The position numbers and the translations under genes were made by a program. The notes under the pieces were generated by a model. That model saw only the letters and a program-made list of their open reading frames with translations. It had not been told where the DNA came from and did no database searches. From Yersinia alsatica (GTDB lineage: Bacteria > Pseudomonadota > Gammaproteobacteria > Enterobacterales > Enterobacteriaceae), in assembly GCF_902170305.1 (NCBI RefSeq), contig NZ_CABHWW010000005.1, positions 62,001 to 126,000 on the forward strand: 64,000 nucleotides of DNA, written 5' to 3'. Shown piece after piece: positions 21,680-30,725 of the stretch; the first letter of the stretch is position 1, and the number at the start of each line of letters is the position of its first letter.

Positions 21680-21701
21680 AAAAGGGCCATTTGGCCCTTT
21701 T
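21680..21701. terminator. Bidirectional terminator between slmA and pyrE
   Basis: Perfect 10-bp stem AAAAGGGCCA/TGGCCCTTTT with a TT loop; U-rich on either strand. It sits in the convergent gap between slmA and pyrE. Confidence 0.85.
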
Positions 21702-21723
21702 CGTATTTTGGGTTGAGGAAACC

Positions 21724-22365
21724 TTAGATACCGTATTTTTGGCGATACTGACGCACAGCAGCCAAATGGTCAGCCATTTCGGGTTTTTCTTCCAGGTAAC
21801 TGATGACATCTTTCAGGGTCACAATAGAAATCACTTTGCAGTGATAATCGCGCTCAACTTCCTGAATTGCCGAAATATCGCCGCGGCCACGTTCTTGGCG
21901 ATCCAATGAAATCATCACACCAGCCAGAGTCGCGCCGTGTGCAGTGATAATTTCCATAGATTCACGAATCGCAGTACCTGCGGTTATCACATCATCCACC
22001 AGCATGACGCGACCTTGCAGTGGGCTACCCACCAGGCTGCCGCCTTCACCGTGATCTTTCGCTTCTTTACGGTTAAAGCAGTAAGGCACATCGCGCTCAT
22101 GATGCTCCGCCAAAGCCACAGCCGTGGTAGTCGCAATAGGAATACCTTTATAGGCTGGCCCGAATAAAAGGTCGAACTCAACACCACAATCCATTAATGC
22201 TGCGGCATAAAAGCGCCCGAGTTTTGCCAGATCAAGCCCGGTATTAAACAATCCAGCATTAAAGAAATAGGGGCTAATCCGCCCTGACTTCAGGGTAAAC
22301 TCGCCAAACTTCAACACCTGCTTGTTAAGCGCAAACTCGATAAACTCGCGCTGATAGGCTTTCAT
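21724..22365 (-). CDS. pyrE: Orotate phosphoribosyltransferase
   Basis: Couples orotate and PRPP to OMP in pyrimidine synthesis. 213 residues. PRPP-binding motif [13 protein letters not shown] is near residue 120; [23 protein letters not shown] forms the flexible catalytic loop. It lies 156 bases downstream of rph, behind a transcription attenuator, so expression should respond to UTP supply. Confidence 0.97.
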   Translation of the reverse strand: MKAYQREFIEFALNKQVLKFGEFTLKSGRISPYFFNAGLFNTGLDLAKLGRFYAAALMDCGVEFDLLFGPAYKGIPIATTTAVALAEHHERDVPYCFNRKEAKDHGEGGSLVGSPLQGRVMLVDDVITAGTAIRESMEIITAHGATLAGVMISLDRQERGRGDISAIQEVERDYHCKVISIVTLKDVISYLEEKPEMADHLAAVRQYRQKYGI

Positions 22366-22484
22366 TGGTACTTCTCCTCTCCAGATTGTGACCGCTTTCG
22401 TTAATCACTTTGTTTAGTTATTTGGTACACCACCAACCTGCTCATCACGATGTGTTTATCAAGGTGATAAGCCTTGGGTTAGCA

Positions 22485-22514
22485 GGCAAAAAAAAGGCGA
22501 CTACCAAGTCGCCT
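22485..22514 (-). promoter_or_regulatory. rph-pyrE transcription attenuator
   Basis: On the minus strand, seven bases after the rph stop: stem AGGCGAC/GTCGCCT with a 6-base loop, then eight T. It sits between rph and pyrE exactly where the E. coli pyrE attenuator lies; there, coupling of translation of the rph end to transcription, set by UTP level, decides read-through. The same mechanism is inferred here. Confidence 0.85.
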
Positions 22515-22521
22515 AAATCAA

Positions 22522-23238
22522 TTATTGTGCTAACGCTGCTTTCTGCGCCTGGAAGATAGTTTCTATCCCTCCCCGGGCCAAATCCAGCAACGCCAATAAC
22601 TCTTCATGGCTGAACGGCTCGCCTTCAGCGGTGCCTTGCACCTCAATCATCCGGCCGTCTTCCATCATCACCACATTCATATCCGTTTCTGCTGCAGAGT
22701 CTTCTACGTATTCCAGATCGCAAAGGGCTTCACCTTTAACGATACCGACAGAAACAGCGGCAACTAGCCCTTTCATCGGGTTAGCTTTCAATTTGCCGCT
22801 CGCAACCAATTTATTCAGTGCATCGGCCAATGCCACACAAGCGCCGCTGATTGAAGCTGTACGAGTACCGCCATCGGCCTGCAAAACATCGCAGTCTAAA
22901 GTGATGGTGAACTCACCCAGCTTCTTCAAATCAACCGCTGCACGCAAAGAGCGAGCAATCAGGCGCTGAATTTCTAAAGTACGGCCACCTTGTTTACCTT
23001 TCGCTGCTTCGCGGGCATTACGGCTATGGGTGGAGCGCGGCAACATGCCATATTCAGCTGTTATCCAGCCTTGCCCTTGGCCTTTCAGAAAGCGCGGAAC
23101 ACCCTCTTCGACCGTGGCGGTGCACAATACTTTGGTATCGCCAAATTCAACCAACACTGAACCTTCAGCGTGTTTCGTGTAATTACGGGTCAGGGTCAAT
23201 GGGCGGACTTGTTGTGCTGCTCGGTCTGCTGGACGCAT
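22522..23238 (-). CDS. rph: Ribonuclease PH
   Basis: Phosphorolytic 3'-5' exoribonuclease trimming tRNA precursors. 238 residues, full length, with [20 protein letters not shown], the RNA-binding [14 protein letters not shown], and the catalytic [18 protein letters not shown]. The reading frame is intact to ALAQ, unlike the rph-1 frameshift of E. coli K-12 MG1655, so coupling to the pyrE attenuator should be normal. Divergent from yicC. Confidence 0.97.
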
Positions 23239-23364
23239 GGGCTTTCTCCGGCTTTAAATCGATATTGGTCGCGCATTATACGGCCTTAGTGATGTAATGC
23301 CTATCCTGCCTGCGCCCCGGAGGCTATAATCCCTGCATCTTTTCTTTAAAACGGGTACGCAACA

Positions 23365-24228
23365 ATGATCCGCAGCATGACCGCCTACGCTCGGCGTGAC
23401 ATTAAGGGTGAGTGGGGTAGCGCAGCTTGGGAGCTGCGTTCCGTTAACCAACGCTACTTAGAAACTTATATTCGCTTACCTGAACAGTTCCGTAGTCTGG
23501 AGCCAGTCATCCGCGAACGCATCCGTGGCCGCTTAACCCGCGGTAAAATTGAGTGCAATCTGCGTTTTGAACTGGACGCTAACGCACAAAGTTCGTTGAT
23601 CCTGAATGAAAAACTGGCGAAACAATTAGTTGAAGCCGGTAACTGGGTCAAAATGCAAAGTGATGAAGGCGAAATCAATCCAGTCGATATTCTGCGCTGG
23701 CCGGGAGTTATGGCCGCAGAAGAACAAGATTTAGATGCCATCAGTACCGAGCTGATGCAAGCGCTGGATGTGGTGCTGGATGACTTTATTATTTCCCGCG
23801 AGACCGAAGGTGCAGCCTTGAAAGCCCTTATCGAGCAGCGTCTCGACGGTGTTAGCGCAGAAGTGGTTAAGGTTCGTGCACATATGCCAAACATTTTGCA
23901 ATGGCAACGTGAGCGGCTGCTGAGCAAGCTGGAAGAAGCACAAGTTCAGTTGGAAAATACCCGTCTGGAGCAAGAGTTAGTGCTGATGGCACAGCGTGTA
24001 GATGTGGCTGAAGAGCTGGATCGTCTGGAAGCGCATGTCAAAGAAACACACAATATTCTGAAGAAGAAAGAAGCCGTTGGCCGTCGCCTTGATTTTATGA
24101 TGCAGGAGTTCAACCGCGAGTCGAATACCCTGGCATCAAAATCTATCAACGCAGAAGTCACCAATTCAGCCATCGAGCTGAAAGTGCTTATAGAGCAAAT
24201 GCGCGAGCAGATTCAGAACATCGAGTAA
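23365..24228 (+). CDS. yicC: YicC-family endoribonuclease-like protein
   Basis: 287 residues, the family length, beginning MIRSMTAYARRD. It has the N-terminal YicC domain (GKIECNLRFELD) and the C-terminal DUF1732 (DVAEELDRLEAHV, GRRLDFMMQEFNRESNTLASKS). Members are linked to RNA decay and described as RNases; I rely on family knowledge for that. Conserved position beside divergent rph. Confidence 0.93.
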   Translation: MIRSMTAYARRDIKGEWGSAAWELRSVNQRYLETYIRLPEQFRSLEPVIRERIRGRLTRGKIECNLRFELDANAQSSLILNEKLAKQLVEAGNWVKMQSDEGEINPVDILRWPGVMAAEEQDLDAISTELMQALDVVLDDFIISRETEGAALKALIEQRLDGVSAEVVKVRAHMPNILQWQRERLLSKLEEAQVQLENTRLEQELVLMAQRVDVAEELDRLEAHVKETHNILKKKEAVGRRLDFMMQEFNRESNTLASKSINAEVTNSAIELKVLIEQMREQIQNIE

Positions 24229-24262
24229 TACCTCAAGCAATCTCTAATCGTCCTATCTAGAT

Positions 24263-24295
24263 AAAAAGCCATTATAAATAATGGCTTTTTTGTTT
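24263..24295 (+). terminator. Terminator after yicC
   Basis: 12-bp stem AAAAAGCCATTA/TAATGGCTTTTT with a 4-base loop and a T-run, 35 bases past the yicC stop. It marks the end of the conserved backbone and the left edge of the accessory block. Confidence 0.85.
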
Positions 24296-24473
24296 TAGGC
24301 GGCCCCACTTTGTATCACTAAGACGCGCTCTTTTTGTATACAGCAGTGGGCTAAGATGATTGGCACATATTCTGATCTATCTCTCGCTAAAGTATGGAAG
24401 CAGCCAAAGAGCGAGCAGAATATGCTTGATATACAACCCATTTCATTATGCTGGTTATGATTTTCTGGCCGAC

Positions 24474-24686
24474 TTATTTATACAGCTTAGCGCTCATCAT
24501 CACTTTATTACCCATACGGGCGCTGATGATTTTGTAACCTGATGCATTCATGTCTTTCGCCTTTTTAGCAATCACCGCTTCAACTGAATCCAGGGTACTG
24601 CCTGTAGCAGTCACTGTCTGTGCAGCAGCACCAAAAGCCATCAGGGAAAGAATACTGGCGGAAATAAGAGTGTTAATCGTTTTCAT
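24474..24686 (-). CDS. DUF1471 (YhcN/BhsA-type) small secreted protein
   Basis: 70 residues: signal peptide (1 to about 22, ending FGAAAQT) then a short DUF1471 domain with GSTLDSVEAVIAKKAKDM and GYKIISARMGNKVMMSAKLYK. Family members (YhcN, BhsA, McbA) are periplasmic or outer-membrane stress and biofilm proteins. The start at 24686 is set by AGGA eight bases upstream; ATG at 24692 is too close to it. It is 88 bases after the SRPBCC gene on the same strand and may be cotranscribed. Confidence 0.85.
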   Translation of the reverse strand: MKTINTLISASILSLMAFGAAAQTVTATGSTLDSVEAVIAKKAKDMNASGYKIISARMGNKVMMSAKLYK

Positions 24687-24774
24687 GTTCATAATCCTGT
24701 AGATATTATTTAATATATTCATATGGTTAGAAACGCGCTGGGAGAGTTGGCGCATTCCTATTGATTCGATACTA

Positions 24775-25191
24775 TTAAGCATCAAAGTTATTTTTCAGCG
24801 CTTCTAGGCCGCCACGATAAATGCCGGAGAACAGCGCTTCAGCTTCTGCATCACTGACGTCGACTGGCGTAAAGCTGCCGGTCCATTCCACTCGGGTAAT
24901 ATTGTTGTCGGCAGTGGTGTGAACCGAGATCGTCGACAAATAATCAACTATCGGGAACGGTGCCTGAATAATGGAGTAACTGTAGCTACGCTGACGGTTA
25001 TCAAAGGCTTCCAGACGCTCGATAACGGTGCCGCCGTCAGCGGTGGTTAGAGTGCGTACGCGGCCTCCTTCTGTAACGACACTTTTCGGGATGAACGGCA
25101 GCCAATCAGGCAGGGAGTCAAAGCCGCCCATCAGTTGCCATACCGTGTCGGCAGAAGCAGGGATTTCAATTGATACAGTCGTATTAGTCAT
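24775..25191 (-). CDS. SRPBCC-family (polyketide cyclase/START-like) protein
   Basis: 138 residues with the helix-grip hallmarks: PASADTVWQLMGGFDSLPDWLPFI at the N-terminus, IERLEAFDNRQRSYSYSII in the middle, and a long C-terminal helix ending GIYRGGLEALKNNF. Such proteins bind hydrophobic ligands; the ligand cannot be read from sequence. It lies 29 bases after the SDR gene and belongs to the same operon. Not part of the E. coli backbone. Confidence 0.85.
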   Translation of the reverse strand: MTNTTVSIEIPASADTVWQLMGGFDSLPDWLPFIPKSVVTEGGRVRTLTTADGGTVIERLEAFDNRQRSYSYSIIQAPFPIVDYLSTISVHTTADNNITRVEWTGSFTPVDVSDAEAEALFSGIYRGGLEALKNNFDA

Positions 25192-25220
25192 TTTTTTCTC
25201 TTAATTTCAGTTAGATAAAA

Positions 25221-26018
25221 TTACATTGTCAGGGTGTCAATGACACCGCCGTCGACCCGCAGAGCAGCACCTGTGGTTGCCGAAGAGAGCGGTGAAGCCA
25301 GGTAAACCACGAGGTTTGCCACTTCATCGACATCCGCTGCACGCTGGATGATGGAGCTAGGACGCGCGGTTTTGACGAACTCGTCGGCTTGTTCGCGCGG
25401 GCTGAGGCCCGATAACGCGGTGGCATCCGCCAACATCTCTTGCAGACCTTCAGTAAAGGTTGGGCCAGGTAAAATGGCATTGACTGTCACGCCGGTTCCC
25501 GCCAGGCGTTTTGCCAAGCCGTGCGACACCGCCAGATTGGCGCTTTTGGTAACACCGTAGTTGATCATGTCAGCCGGGATTGCCACACCTGATTCAGATG
25601 AGACAAAAATGATGCGTCCCCAGCCCTGTTCAACCATCCCTTTGGCATAGTGGCGCGACAGCCGTACACCAGAAAGGACGTTGACGTTATAAAAGTGCAT
25701 CCATTCCTCGTCGGGAACGCTAAAGAAGTCTTTATCGTTGAAGATACCGAGATTATTGATAACGATATCGGCCTGCGGCTCCGCGGCGCACAGAGTGGCA
25801 ACCCCTTGCTCGGTGCTAAGATCAGCAACGACGCCACGCAGCGACGCGCCCGGTAGTTTTGTGCTGATCGCAGTAATCGCACTATCAACCCCCTGTTTCT
25901 GGCGGCCGACGATAACCACGGTGGCACCGGCTTGCGCCAGTCCTTTAGCAATGCCAAGCCCGATGCCGGATGTTGAACCACTGACCACAGCGATTTTGTT
26001 GGAAAGATCTAATTTCAT
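25221..26018 (-). CDS. Short-chain dehydrogenase/reductase (SDR)
   Basis: Classical SDR of 265 residues. The cofactor motif is VSGSTSGIGLGIAKGLA near the N-terminus; the catalytic triad is serine in FVSSESG and Tyr-Lys in YGVTK; NAIL-PGPTFTEG and the C-terminal GAALRVDGGVID follow. An ATG four codons upstream (26030) is possible; neither has a clear ribosome site. It lies 43 bases downstream of the aldo/keto reductase gene. The substrate is unknown. Confidence 0.88.
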   Translation of the reverse strand: MKLDLSNKIAVVSGSTSGIGLGIAKGLAQAGATVVIVGRQKQGVDSAITAISTKLPGASLRGVVADLSTEQGVATLCAAEPQADIVINNLGIFNDKDFFSVPDEEWMHFYNVNVLSGVRLSRHYAKGMVEQGWGRIIFVSSESGVAIPADMINYGVTKSANLAVSHGLAKRLAGTGVTVNAILPGPTFTEGLQEMLADATALSGLSPREQADEFVKTARPSSIIQRAADVDEVANLVVYLASPLSSATTGAALRVDGGVIDTLTM

Positions 26019-26061
26019 ATTATTACTCATAGCTTGGAGGGGCCTTCTGACCCCGCAAAAA

Positions 26062-27072
26062 TTAACGAATCGGCAGCGGCGCGTTATCAGCAACCAAATT
26101 CTGACGGCGCATTTCATCCCAGAATTCAGCTGGAATAGAAGCTTGCAGTGCAGCCAGATCTTCTGCCATACGGCCTGGACGACTAGAGCCGGGGATAACC
26201 GCAGCAACTGCTGGGTTAGCCAGCGCGAACTGTAGTGCAGCGGCTTTCACGTCAACGTTAAAGCGGGTCGCAATCGCATTAATTTGTCCAACCTGCTGGT
26301 GAATCTGTGGAGAGGCTTTCTGATATTCGAAGTGGTCACCGCCGGCCAATACGCCAGAGCTATAAGGGCCGCCAACCACGATATCGACATTCTGTTCCAG
26401 CGCTTCTGGCATCAGGCGCTGTAAGGCACGTTTGTGATCCAGCAAGGAGTAACGGCCTGCCAGCAGGAAAGCATCTGGTTTTGGCTCGTCGAGTGCCAAT
26501 GTCAGTTCACATGGCTCAACGCGGTTAACACCCAGCCCCCAAGCCTTAATCACTCCTTCGTCACGTAGACGCGTCAGCGCACGGAAGGCACCGGTACGGG
26601 CGATGTTGAACTGCTCCAGCCAGCTATCACCATAAAAATCCTGAGCCGGGTCGTGGATCCAGACGATATCCAAATGGTCTGTTTTCAGACGCTTTAAGCT
26701 ATCTTCAATAGAACGCAGAGTGCCGTCGGCAGAGTAGTCGTTGAGAATTTTGTTTTTCAGGCCATGCTCAAATAAGCCGCCTTTTTCACCGAAATCGCGA
26801 GTGGCCGGGTCTTCCATTTCATCCAACATGATGCGGCCGACTTTGCTGCTCAAGACGAACTGATCGCGTGGATACTGAGAAAGTGCTTCACCCATCCGGC
26901 TTTCGGAAAGACCCGAACCGTACAGCGGTGCAGTATCGAAGTAGCGAACGCCCAGATCCCATGCTTCGGTGACGGTGGCGTGTGCTTCTTCTTCAGGAAT
27001 AGCGCGGAACATATTGCCCAGCGGCGCGCCGCCTAAACCAATGTTGCCTGGAAGAATATTTTTAATACTCAT
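26062..27072 (-). CDS. Aldo/keto reductase
   Basis: 336 residues, NADPH-dependent TIM-barrel oxidoreductase. Catalytic tetrad positions: Asp in RYFDTAPLYGSG with its Tyr, Lys in SSKVGR, and His in VWIHDPAQD; C-terminal cofactor segment VIPGSSRPGRMAEDLAAL. It resembles the L-fucose/D-threo-aldose and pyridoxal 4-dehydrogenase branch, but the substrate is not assigned. First gene of a minus-strand operon with SDR, SRPBCC and probably the DUF1471 gene, divergent from a LysR regulator. Confidence 0.88.
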   Translation of the reverse strand: MSIKNILPGNIGLGGAPLGNMFRAIPEEEAHATVTEAWDLGVRYFDTAPLYGSGLSESRMGEALSQYPRDQFVLSSKVGRIMLDEMEDPATRDFGEKGGLFEHGLKNKILNDYSADGTLRSIEDSLKRLKTDHLDIVWIHDPAQDFYGDSWLEQFNIARTGAFRALTRLRDEGVIKAWGLGVNRVEPCELTLALDEPKPDAFLLAGRYSLLDHKRALQRLMPEALEQNVDIVVGGPYSSGVLAGGDHFEYQKASPQIHQQVGQINAIATRFNVDVKAAALQFALANPAVAAVIPGSSRPGRMAEDLAALQASIPAEFWDEMRRQNLVADNAPLPIR

Positions 27073-27155
27073 TAAGATGTCCTCAATATTTTTTCCCGTA
27101 TCGGGAGAGTTCAGTTAGGGTGTTTTTGCTGCCTCCCTGTGACGGCGATCACAAT

Positions 27156-27218
27156 ACCTTGCAAGGTTAGGACTTGATAGGACATAATTTGTCTAACTTA
27201 AGTCCTTTGAGGTCTAAC
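27156..27218. promoter_or_regulatory. Dyad-rich operator region between aldo/keto reductase operon and lysR gene
   Basis: Holds a perfect 12-bp palindrome ACCTTGCAAGGT (27156-27167), an inverted pair AGGACTT (27169-27175) / AAGTCCT (27200-27206), and two GTCTAAC copies (27191-27197, 27212-27218). This density of dyads in a 146-bp divergent gap fits LysR-type control of both directions; no binding data are implied. Confidence 0.5.
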
Positions 27219-28106
27219 ATGATTGATTTACGCCAACTGAAATACTTCGTAGTGGTTGCCGAAGAAGAGCACGTCGGTCGCGCCGCCGAGCGCTTACATA
27301 TCTCGCAATCGCCATTGAGCCGCCAGATTGCCCAGCTTGAAGAACGTTTGGGGTTAATGCTGTTCGAGCGCAACCAACAGCGCATTCGCCTGACAGCGGA
27401 CGGGCAGACTTTTCTTGCGGAAACACGTTCATTATTGACCCACGCCAATCGTCTGGAGTCACTGGGCAAGCGCTTAGGGCGAGGGGAAGACGGGGGGTTG
27501 TGTATTGGTTATATCGAAAATGCCATGCACTCAGGTGTGCTCTCTACCGCGCTGCGTACTCTGCGCACCTCGCGCCCAGATGTGCATATTGCACTCTATA
27601 GCCAGCCACCAGCCACACAGATTGAAGGTCTGCGCCAGCGCAGTCTGGATTTCTCACTGGTAGATACAACGCCGCCGGAAGGAGAGCAGGATCTTGAGTA
27701 TATTCAGGTGCTTGATGACCGCATGCTGCTGGCACTGCCGCAAAACCACCCACTGGCGCAGGTGGAAAATATATTACCGAAGCAGTTAGCTGATCAGCAG
27801 TGGATTGCGGTGATTCACAATGATGACGCACACTCGCGCGATGATTTTGTCGCCGCCTGCGTCAGATCTGGCTTTAATCCGGACATTCGTCTGGAAGCGG
27901 GGGAACCATTGACTGCGCTTGGGCTGGTAGCGGCAGGTCTCGGACTGGCGTTAATCCAAAACAGCTTGCGCCACAATGCGCCAGAAGGCGTTGTGCTACG
28001 TGAAATCCCGTGGATGCAATATTCGACCCAGTTGTGGGCAGTGTGGCATAAAGCAAATCAACGACCGCTGGTGATGCATTTTCGCGAAATATTACGGGAG
28101 CAATAA
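27219..28106 (+). CDS. LysR-family transcriptional regulator
   Basis: 295 residues from the ATG at 27219. N-terminal winged HTH: LRQLKYFVVVAEEEHVGRAA, RLHISQSPLSRQIAQLEERLG, LFERNQQRIRLT. The effector domain (about 90-295) includes CIGYIENAMHSG and the later GLVAAGLGLALIQNSL. It is divergent from the aldo/keto reductase-SDR-SRPBCC operon, its likely target. The effector is unknown; the N-terminus resembles the BenM/CatM-like aromatic-responsive branch, only weakly suggestive. Confidence 0.9.
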   Translation: MIDLRQLKYFVVVAEEEHVGRAAERLHISQSPLSRQIAQLEERLGLMLFERNQQRIRLTADGQTFLAETRSLLTHANRLESLGKRLGRGEDGGLCIGYIENAMHSGVLSTALRTLRTSRPDVHIALYSQPPATQIEGLRQRSLDFSLVDTTPPEGEQDLEYIQVLDDRMLLALPQNHPLAQVENILPKQLADQQWIAVIHNDDAHSRDDFVAACVRSGFNPDIRLEAGEPLTALGLVAAGLGLALIQNSLRHNAPEGVVLREIPWMQYSTQLWAVWHKANQRPLVMHFREILREQ

Positions 28107-28166
28107 GTTATTTGGCTAGCTCAACATTGACGAGAGTGAATAGGCAGCGCCAATAAAAACGGGGTT

Positions 28167-28601
28167 TTATTGCTCGGATTGCGCTAAATGAATCAGTGGG
28201 AAAGGTTTCCCTTCGCCATCCAGTTCTGAACGCCCCGTTTTTATAAATCCGCAATGTAGGTAAAAAGCCAATGCAGCTGGATTTTGCTCATTCACATCGA
28301 CACTTAATTTTCCCTTTAAATGTTGAGCATGAGCCAGCAGCGCTTTACCAATTCCTTTGCCGTGATAAGCAGGATACACAAACAACATTTCTACTTTATT
28401 ACCATCAAGGCCAATGAGCCCTACCGCCTCTGCATCCTTTTCAAATAACCAAACCTCCAGTGCAGGTAAATAAATATCCCGTACTTGTGGCAAATAAAAT
28501 TGAATATCCGCCTCAGTTAAAAACAGATGCGTTTTTCTAACCGCACTTTCCCAAACTTCGATTAAACGGGAGGTGTCCGCAGGTATCGCTCGTCTTATCA
28601 T
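28167..28601 (-). CDS. GNAT-family N-acetyltransferase, YjaB-like
   Basis: 144 residues. Acetyl-CoA site in YPAYHGKGIGKALLAHA; the C-terminal VDVNEQNPAALAFYLHCGF and GRSELDGEGKPFPLIHL match the pattern of E. coli YjaB, a predicted peptidyl-lysine acetyltransferase. E. coli yjaB lies elsewhere, so this copy is in a different context. It converges on the lysR gene. Substrate unknown. Confidence 0.87.
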   Translation of the reverse strand: MIRRAIPADTSRLIEVWESAVRKTHLFLTEADIQFYLPQVRDIYLPALEVWLFEKDAEAVGLIGLDGNKVEMLFVYPAYHGKGIGKALLAHAQHLKGKLSVDVNEQNPAALAFYLHCGFIKTGRSELDGEGKPFPLIHLAQSEQ

Positions 28602-28785
28602 TCGTTTTTTACCCTCTCGTGATTGCCAGCTATAGGATAATTATCACTGACTTGTAACGCGTTAAACAAGCCCCGGCGGATATCAAACAACTGAGCACCG
28701 GCACTATTTTCTCCCTATTATCTGGAGTATGTTGAGCAAATAGAATCCATCGCCACGATTTTCCAGTAATTCTTGCGGAGTAATT

Positions 28786-29415
28786 ATGATTGCCACATCC
28801 ACTTTACTGCTGTTTTCTGGTGCTTGTGTTGCACTTGCAGCAACGCCGGGGCCAGATATGCTGCTCATCACTTCACGCAGTATTAGTCAGGGGCGCGCCT
28901 CAGGTTTTGCCTCACTAGCAGGTATCCAACTGGGAACTTATTGCCATACTTTGGCTGCCGCATTAGGGCTTTCACAACTTTTTGTGGTCGTCCCATTGGC
29001 TTATGATGCAGTGCGAATTCTCGGCGCTTGCTATTTACTTTATCTGGCATGGAAAACATTGGCATCTACTCGTCACACGGCAGCGAAAACAGCACCACAG
29101 CCAGCTTCCGCGCATAAGGCATTCCGGCAAGGGCTATTGACCAATCTATTGAATCCTAAAATGGCGCTGTTCGTATTAGCGCTATTCCCACAATTTATCA
29201 CGCCGCAATCTGGCTCAGTTATTGTGCAAATGCTGTTACTGGCAACCATCCTGAATGCAATAGGTCTAGTTATTAATGGCGGCCTGATTTTGCTAGTCAG
29301 TAATATGCGTAATCGCTTTAATACCGGAGCATTCTCAGCGCGCTGGCCTAACTATTTACTTAGCGGCGTTTTTGCCGGATTAGCCTGTAAATTACTTTTC
29401 GATAGCCGAAAATAG
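28786..29415 (+). CDS. LysE/RhtB-family amino-acid exporter
   Basis: 209 residues, about six membrane helices. Family motif near the N-terminus: ACVALAATPGPDMLLITSRSISQGRASG, followed by FRQGLLTNLLNPKMALFVLALFPQF. Likely exports an amino acid or homoserine-lactone-like compound; substrate cannot be read. ATG preceded by GCGGAG. Divergent from the GNAT gene. Confidence 0.9.
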   Translation: MIATSTLLLFSGACVALAATPGPDMLLITSRSISQGRASGFASLAGIQLGTYCHTLAAALGLSQLFVVVPLAYDAVRILGACYLLYLAWKTLASTRHTAAKTAPQPASAHKAFRQGLLTNLLNPKMALFVLALFPQFITPQSGSVIVQMLLLATILNAIGLVINGGLILLVSNMRNRFNTGAFSARWPNYLLSGVFAGLACKLLFDSRK

Positions 29416-29455
29416 TCACGATATTGGAATAACACGAGTAAACAAGGAAAAGGAT

Positions 29456-30289
29456 ATGCAGTTAACAGTACTGGTTGATAACAATACTTTGATAGATAAA
29501 TACCTTATCGCTGAGCCAGGCGTTTGTTACCACCTTCAAGTTGATGGAAAAACATTTCTTTTTGATACCGGTTATTCCGATATTTTTTTACGTAATGCAG
29601 CAATTTTGGGTATTGATATTAGCAACATTGATAGTGTGATTCTCTCTCATGGCCATAATGACCATAGCTGGGGTTTAACCCACCTTGCACAACATCTTGA
29701 CCGGATAAATCACCCTAGTACGAATAAAATAAAGCTTGTGGCCCACCCCAATGCTTTTTTACCTAAATACCATGAAGATAAATCAATAGGTGCCAATTTA
29801 CCGGCTGATAGTTACCCAACATTTTTCGAACGGGTTAATCAGTCAGGCGTCTATTACATTACCGATAATCTGCTTTTTTTAGGTGAAATTGAGCGTGGTA
29901 ACGATTTTGAAGGTCTGCATCCTATTGGGAAAACCGTCAATTGCTGCGGTCATGAGGTTGATGACTTTGTCATCGACGATAGTGCAATGGTTTATACCAG
30001 CCCAACAGGGATTGTGATTATCACTGGTTGTTCCCACTCTGGCATCTGCAATATTGTCGATTATGCTATTAAAATAACGGGTGATAAACGTGTGCGAGCG
30101 GTAATTGGTGGATTCCATCTATTAAATACAGAAACAACTATACTCGACAGAACTTCCGACTATTTCCAACGACTTAATGCTAAAGCACTATATCCTTGTC
30201 ACTGTACTGACCTCAAAGCAAAAATAGCTCTGGGCAGTACGGTTGATATAGAGGAAGTTGGTGTTGGAATGGTACTTAACTTTAAGTAA
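29456..30289 (+). CDS. Metallo-beta-lactamase-fold hydrolase
   Basis: 277 residues. Metal-binding HGHNDH is at residues 65-70 after VILS; later ligands are in ITGCSHSGICNIVDYA and IGGFHLLN. The arrangement resembles the family annotated as 7,8-dihydropterin-6-methyl-4-(beta-D-ribofuranosyl)-aminobenzene-5'-phosphate synthase, a label with little biochemical basis in enterics. It has a strong AGGAAAAGGA ribosome site and lies 40 bases after the exporter gene, so cotranscription is likely. Confidence 0.87.
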   Translation: MQLTVLVDNNTLIDKYLIAEPGVCYHLQVDGKTFLFDTGYSDIFLRNAAILGIDISNIDSVILSHGHNDHSWGLTHLAQHLDRINHPSTNKIKLVAHPNAFLPKYHEDKSIGANLPADSYPTFFERVNQSGVYYITDNLLFLGEIERGNDFEGLHPIGKTVNCCGHEVDDFVIDDSAMVYTSPTGIVIITGCSHSGICNIVDYAIKITGDKRVRAVIGGFHLLNTETTILDRTSDYFQRLNAKALYPCHCTDLKAKIALGSTVDIEEVGVGMVLNFK

Positions 30290-30435
30290 AGGCATTCGCT
30301 AATAAAAGAAAGTACAAGAAATGTCCTATTATTTCATTCCCACAGCATTAGTGAGGGTAAACGTATAGTCAGCCTTTTAAAGCTAATGCATAATCGCTGC
30401 CGGAAATTTAACGTTTAAATAAGAAGGAACTTGTA

Positions 30436-30675
30436 ATGCTTAAGAATGTACTTTTTTTTGATGCACTGCTGACACCAAAAATTCTTACCGGTTTATATTG
30501 GCTTTTACTGGTACTTATCATTATCTCTGGCGTATTTGTAATGGTACAGACTAGTATCATCGCGGGCTTTTTCAGCATCATTGGTGGTGGTCTGACTTCT
30601 CGAATTTGTTTTGAGATGATCATGATTGCCTTTAAAAACAATGAATATTTGAAAAAAATTGCCGAAAAATCCTGA
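30436..30675 (+). CDS. Small membrane protein, DUF4282 family
   Basis: 79 residues with two hydrophobic helices (about 18-39 and 42-70) separated by a few residues. The start LKNVLFFDALLTPKILTGLYW and the later GGLTSRICFEMIMIAF fit DUF4282. AAGAAGGAA precedes the ATG. Function unknown; a 146-bp gap separates it from the metallo-hydrolase gene. Confidence 0.8.
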   Translation: MLKNVLFFDALLTPKILTGLYWLLLVLIIISGVFVMVQTSIIAGFFSIIGGGLTSRICFEMIMIAFKNNEYLKKIAEKS

Positions 30676-30687
30676 TCATGATTTATC

Positions 30688-30725
30688 TTGGGTATTCTAA
30701 TATTCATTTAAAATGGAATACCCAA
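30688..30725. terminator. Hairpin after the DUF4282 gene
   Basis: Perfect 10-bp arms TTGGGTATTC and GAATACCCAA around an 18-base loop, 13 bases past the stop. The T-run is poor, so terminator function is only likely. Confidence 0.5.
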
